Shown here one piece after another: positions 6,968-9,181 of a stretch of 9,181 bases of DNA. The first letter of the stretch is position 1. Every line of letters begins with the position of its first letter. The position numbers and the translations under genes are program-made. Under the pieces are notes generated by a model. It was given only the letters and a program-made list of their open reading frames with translations, had not been told where the DNA came from and did no database searches. Source of the DNA: Deltaproteobacteria bacterium. GTDB lineage: Bacteria > Myxococcota > Polyangia > Haliangiales > Haliangiaceae. The stretch spans positions 1 to 9,181 of the forward strand of contig JAGSPR010000275.1 of NCBI GenBank assembly GCA_018262455.1. The letters are read 5' to 3'.

Positions 6968-8872
6968 TCAGCGACTCGCCGCCGGCAGGATCTGGCGGAG
7001 ATGCCAGGCCTGGATCTCGAGCCGGCGCATGGCGTCCCGATGACGCGTCGCGATCGCGCGAGACAGGGCGCCGACCACACCCACCAGGCTCACGAGCAGC
7101 AGGGCGAACGCGATCTGGGTCGGCACCGACGAGAACTTCACGATCGACGACGCGAGCACCAGCGCCCCACCGTCGAAGTGATACGTCGGCTCGATGACCC
7201 CCAGCAGCTCGAGGGTCCACGGCACCACGACCGCCGACGACAGGATGAGCGCGAGGATGCTGATCCGGCCGAACCGCGGATGCGACGCGTACGCCATGAG
7301 CGTCGTCGTCACGAGCGTCGGCGCGATGATGAACGGGCCGACCATGCGGCACACGATCCCGATCAGCACCGCGTTGATGCACGCATTGACGTAGATCGGG
7401 CCAGACGTGACCTGGTGGCGGCGAGTGAGCAGCAGCACCTGCGCGCCGCTCGTGATCGCGAGGGTCGCGAAGATCGCGATCAGCGTCAGATCGCGAACGC
7501 CGGTCCACAGCAGGAACGGCACGAACGCGAGATAGCCCAGCACCGCGACAGCCGCGAGCCGGGCTTGCGAGCGCGCGGTCTCGGTATCGATCGCCGCGAG
7601 CTGGCGATCGACCTCCTCCGGGACGTCCTCCGGTGGCTTCAGCATCAGGTGGGTCACGAGGTCGGCTGCCGCGCTCGCCGTCGGATCGAGCGCGAGCGCG
7701 CGTCCCGCAGCCTGCATCGCGGCGCGCCGGTCGAGCTCGCCGTGGCCACGCTCGAGCGCGGCGCGCGCCTCGGTGAGGTGGAGCAGCGAGAGCTCCTTAC
7801 GCACGGCGAGATCGCGATCGCCATCGAGGAAGTCCTGCACCGCCGCGCCGAGCGCGCGGGCGCTCTCGAACCTGGCATCGGGATCGAGCTGGATCGCGCG
7901 CTCGCAGATCGCGTCGAGCTCGGGCGGAGAATCCGGTCGCCGGGTCGATGGCCGGGGGTCGATCGGCTGGAACGCCGCGCCGAGCGAGCGCGACCGGACG
8001 TGGAGCGGCTCGTTGGCCGCGATCTCGAACAGGATGCAGCCCAGCGCGTAGATGTCGGCCGCCGGCCCTGCCCGCTCGCCGACCAGCTGCTCGGGAGCCA
8101 TGTACGCAGGCGTGCCGAGCACCGTCCCGACCTGGGTCTCGCCGGTCTCGAGCGCGAGGTCGTGCTGGGCGCCCGAGGGCGCGCTGGCATCGTCGGGATC
8201 GGTGACCGTGCGCGCGACGCCCCAGTCGAGCACGTAGACCTCGCCGAAGTCGCCGAGCATCACGTTCGCGGGCTTGAGGTCGCGATGGATGATCCCACGG
8301 CTGTGCGCGAACTCGACCGCGAGGCAGATGTCCGCGAATGCGCGCAGCAACCGGCGACGGCACGCTGGCTCGTCGACCTCGTCGCCCGTGCGCAGCTGTC
8401 TGAGCAGCTCGTGCATGTCGGTGCCGGTCAGCCGCTTCATGACGAAGAACGGCCGGCCCTTGCCGTCGTAGGCGAGATCGTGCACCGGCACCACCGCGGG
8501 ATGCTCGAGCCGGCCCTGGACGCGTGCCTCGCGCACGAACCGCGACAGCTCCTCCTGCGAGGGCAGCTCGGAGCGGATCCGCTTGACCGCGACCTCGCGA
8601 CCGATCTGCTCGTCGTACGCCAGCATCACCTCGCCCATCCCGCCCTGCCCGAGCACCTGGCCGATCGCGTAGCGGGTGCTGACCTCGATCGGCGACGGGA
8701 TCCCGGCCTGCGCGATCCCTCGCGTCGCGAGCTTCGCCGTGGGGGGACGCGATGGCGACGGGGAGTCCGGAGCCGGGCCCGCAAGCGCGGTCTCCGCGCT
8801 GCCCTCGTCCGGGCCGAGGCCTCGCTGCGTGGGCGCGTGACGGAGCGTATCGTCGTTCGAGTCGTCGGCCAT
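6968..8872 (-). CDS. Transmembrane Ser/Thr protein kinase (first of tandem pair)
   Basis: A Hanks-type kinase of 634 residues, counted from the ATG; a GTG directly before it is an equally open alternative start that adds one residue. A Pro/Ser-rich linker (about 1-60) precedes the kinase domain (about 68-350): glycine loop GQGGMGEV (75-82), VAVK Lys97, alpha-C Glu115, HRDLKPAN with Asp198 and Asn203, DWG with Asp216, and APEQ (259-262). The activation segment is about 43 residues and acidic. TPR-like helices (about 360-410, including AGRALALDPTAS) lead to about six membrane helices between 437 and 606, then a tail with AWHLRQILP (622-630). The layout and many motifs match the downstream kinase, so the two are paralogues. 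It starts 57 nt after clpA on the same strand. Substrate and signal cannot be read from the sequence. Confidence 0.9.
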   Translation of the reverse strand: MADDSNDDTLRHAPTQRGLGPDEGSAETALAGPAPDSPSPSRPPTAKLATRGIAQAGIPSPIEVSTRYAIGQVLGQGGMGEVMLAYDEQIGREVAVKRIRSELPSQEELSRFVREARVQGRLEHPAVVPVHDLAYDGKGRPFFVMKRLTGTDMHELLRQLRTGDEVDEPACRRRLLRAFADICLAVEFAHSRGIIHRDLKPANVMLGDFGEVYVLDWGVARTVTDPDDASAPSGAQHDLALETGETQVGTVLGTPAYMAPEQLVGERAGPAADIYALGCILFEIAANEPLHVRSRSLGAAFQPIDPRPSTRRPDSPPELDAICERAIQLDPDARFESARALGAAVQDFLDGDRDLAVRKELSLLHLTEARAALERGHGELDRRAAMQAAGRALALDPTASAAADLVTHLMLKPPEDVPEEVDRQLAAIDTETARSQARLAAVAVLGYLAFVPFLLWTGVRDLTLIAIFATLAITSGAQVLLLTRRHQVTSGPIYVNACINAVLIGIVCRMVGPFIIAPTLVTTTLMAYASHPRFGRISILALILSSAVVVPWTLELLGVIEPTYHFDGGALVLASSIVKFSSVPTQIAFALLLVSLVGVVGALSRAIATRHRDAMRRLEIQAWHLRQILPAASR

Positions 8873-8896
8873 CACCCCGATGGTACGGCTCCGACG

Positions 8897-8918
8897 CGGG
8901 CCGTGCGCTCGGGGCCCG
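8897..8918 (-). terminator. GC hairpin after clpA, possible attenuator
   Basis: CGGGCC and GGCCCG form a perfect 6-bp G:C stem around a 10-nt loop, starting 11 nt after the clpA stop in the direction of transcription. No T-run follows, so it may be an attenuator, a transcript-stabilising hairpin or chance in GC-rich DNA. Confidence 0.25.
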
Positions 8919-8929
8919 GCGAATTCGCG

Positions 8930-9181
8930 TCAGCTCACGGGGGCGTCGACCTTCCTGGGACGGTTGTCCCCTGGCTCCGCTGGCTCGACCACGCGCGGCA
9001 CGCAGCGGACCTCGATCTTGCCGTCCTTGACGTCGATGAATGCCGTCCCGCCGTCGACGAGCTTGCCGAACAGGAGCTCGTTCGCGAGCGGCGCTTTCAG
9101 CGTCGACTGGACGAGCCGCGCCATCGGCCGCGCGCCCATCGCCTTGTCGTAGCCGTGCTCGACGAACCAGTCGATCGCGGC
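8930..9181 (-). CDS. clpA: ATP-dependent Clp protease ATP-binding subunit ClpA (C-terminal part)
   Basis: Only the last 83 residues are present; the gene continues beyond the right edge. The segment HGYDKAMGARPMARLVQ is the ClpA-type sensor-2 region of the second AAA+ module; Arg in GARP contacts the ATP gamma-phosphate in this family. It is followed by KAPLANELLFGKLVDGG and DVKDGKIEVR, the small C-terminal domain of ClpA. The last 20 residues are a charged, proline-containing tail that is probably lineage-specific. ClpA unfolds substrates, including N-degron proteins delivered by ClpS, and feeds them to ClpP in the cytoplasm. ClpB and ClpC have related ends, but GYDKAMGARPMARLVQ with ELLFGKL points to ClpA. 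The adaptor gene clpS, if linked, would lie outside the window. Confidence 0.88.
   Translation of the reverse strand, partial: AAIDWFVEHGYDKAMGARPMARLVQSTLKAPLANELLFGKLVDGGTAFIDVKDGKIEVRCVPRVVEPAEPGDNRPRKVDAPVS

Overview
The window is very GC-rich, with strong G/C preference at third codon positions. It holds lipoproteins with cysteine-rich or glycine-rich regions and two Hanks-type Ser/Thr kinases with membrane-spanning C-termini. Together these suggest a myxobacterium (Myxococcota), perhaps of the Haliangium/Kofleriaceae kind. This is an inference from gene content; no rRNA or other marker is present.

Layout. Left part (1-5003), mostly + strand: the 3' part of an outer-membrane beta-barrel gene of FadL/OMPP1 type; a secreted lipoprotein coupled to it by a TGATG stop/start overlap, with a cysteine-rich region followed by a beta-propeller-like region; a 196-nt gap with a candidate 31-codon membrane peptide and a candidate leaderless promoter; a 349-residue protein that I read as a divergent RelA/SpoT-fold member; a 35-codon membrane peptide on the opposite strand; and a glycine-rich surface lipoprotein. 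Right part (5069-9181), all - strand, read from right to left: the 3' end of clpA, then two paralogous transmembrane Ser/Thr kinases in tandem, separated by 57 and 48 nt. The two halves converge at a GC-rich hairpin near 5031-5050.

How the genes may work together. The barrel protein and its coupled lipoprotein probably act together in the outer membrane. The two kinases have the same architecture: N-terminal linker, kinase domain with DWG in place of DFG, TPR-like helical linker, about six membrane helices and a C-terminal AWHL-x-Q motif. They look like a tandem duplication and may be co-transcribed with clpA. The points most worth a second look are the RelA/SpoT-like protein and its possible leaderless promoter, the shared membrane module and C-terminal motif of the kinases, and the two small membrane peptides flanking the RelA-like gene. 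I see no mobile element, CRISPR array, tRNA or rRNA, and no gene-free stretch above 300 nt.
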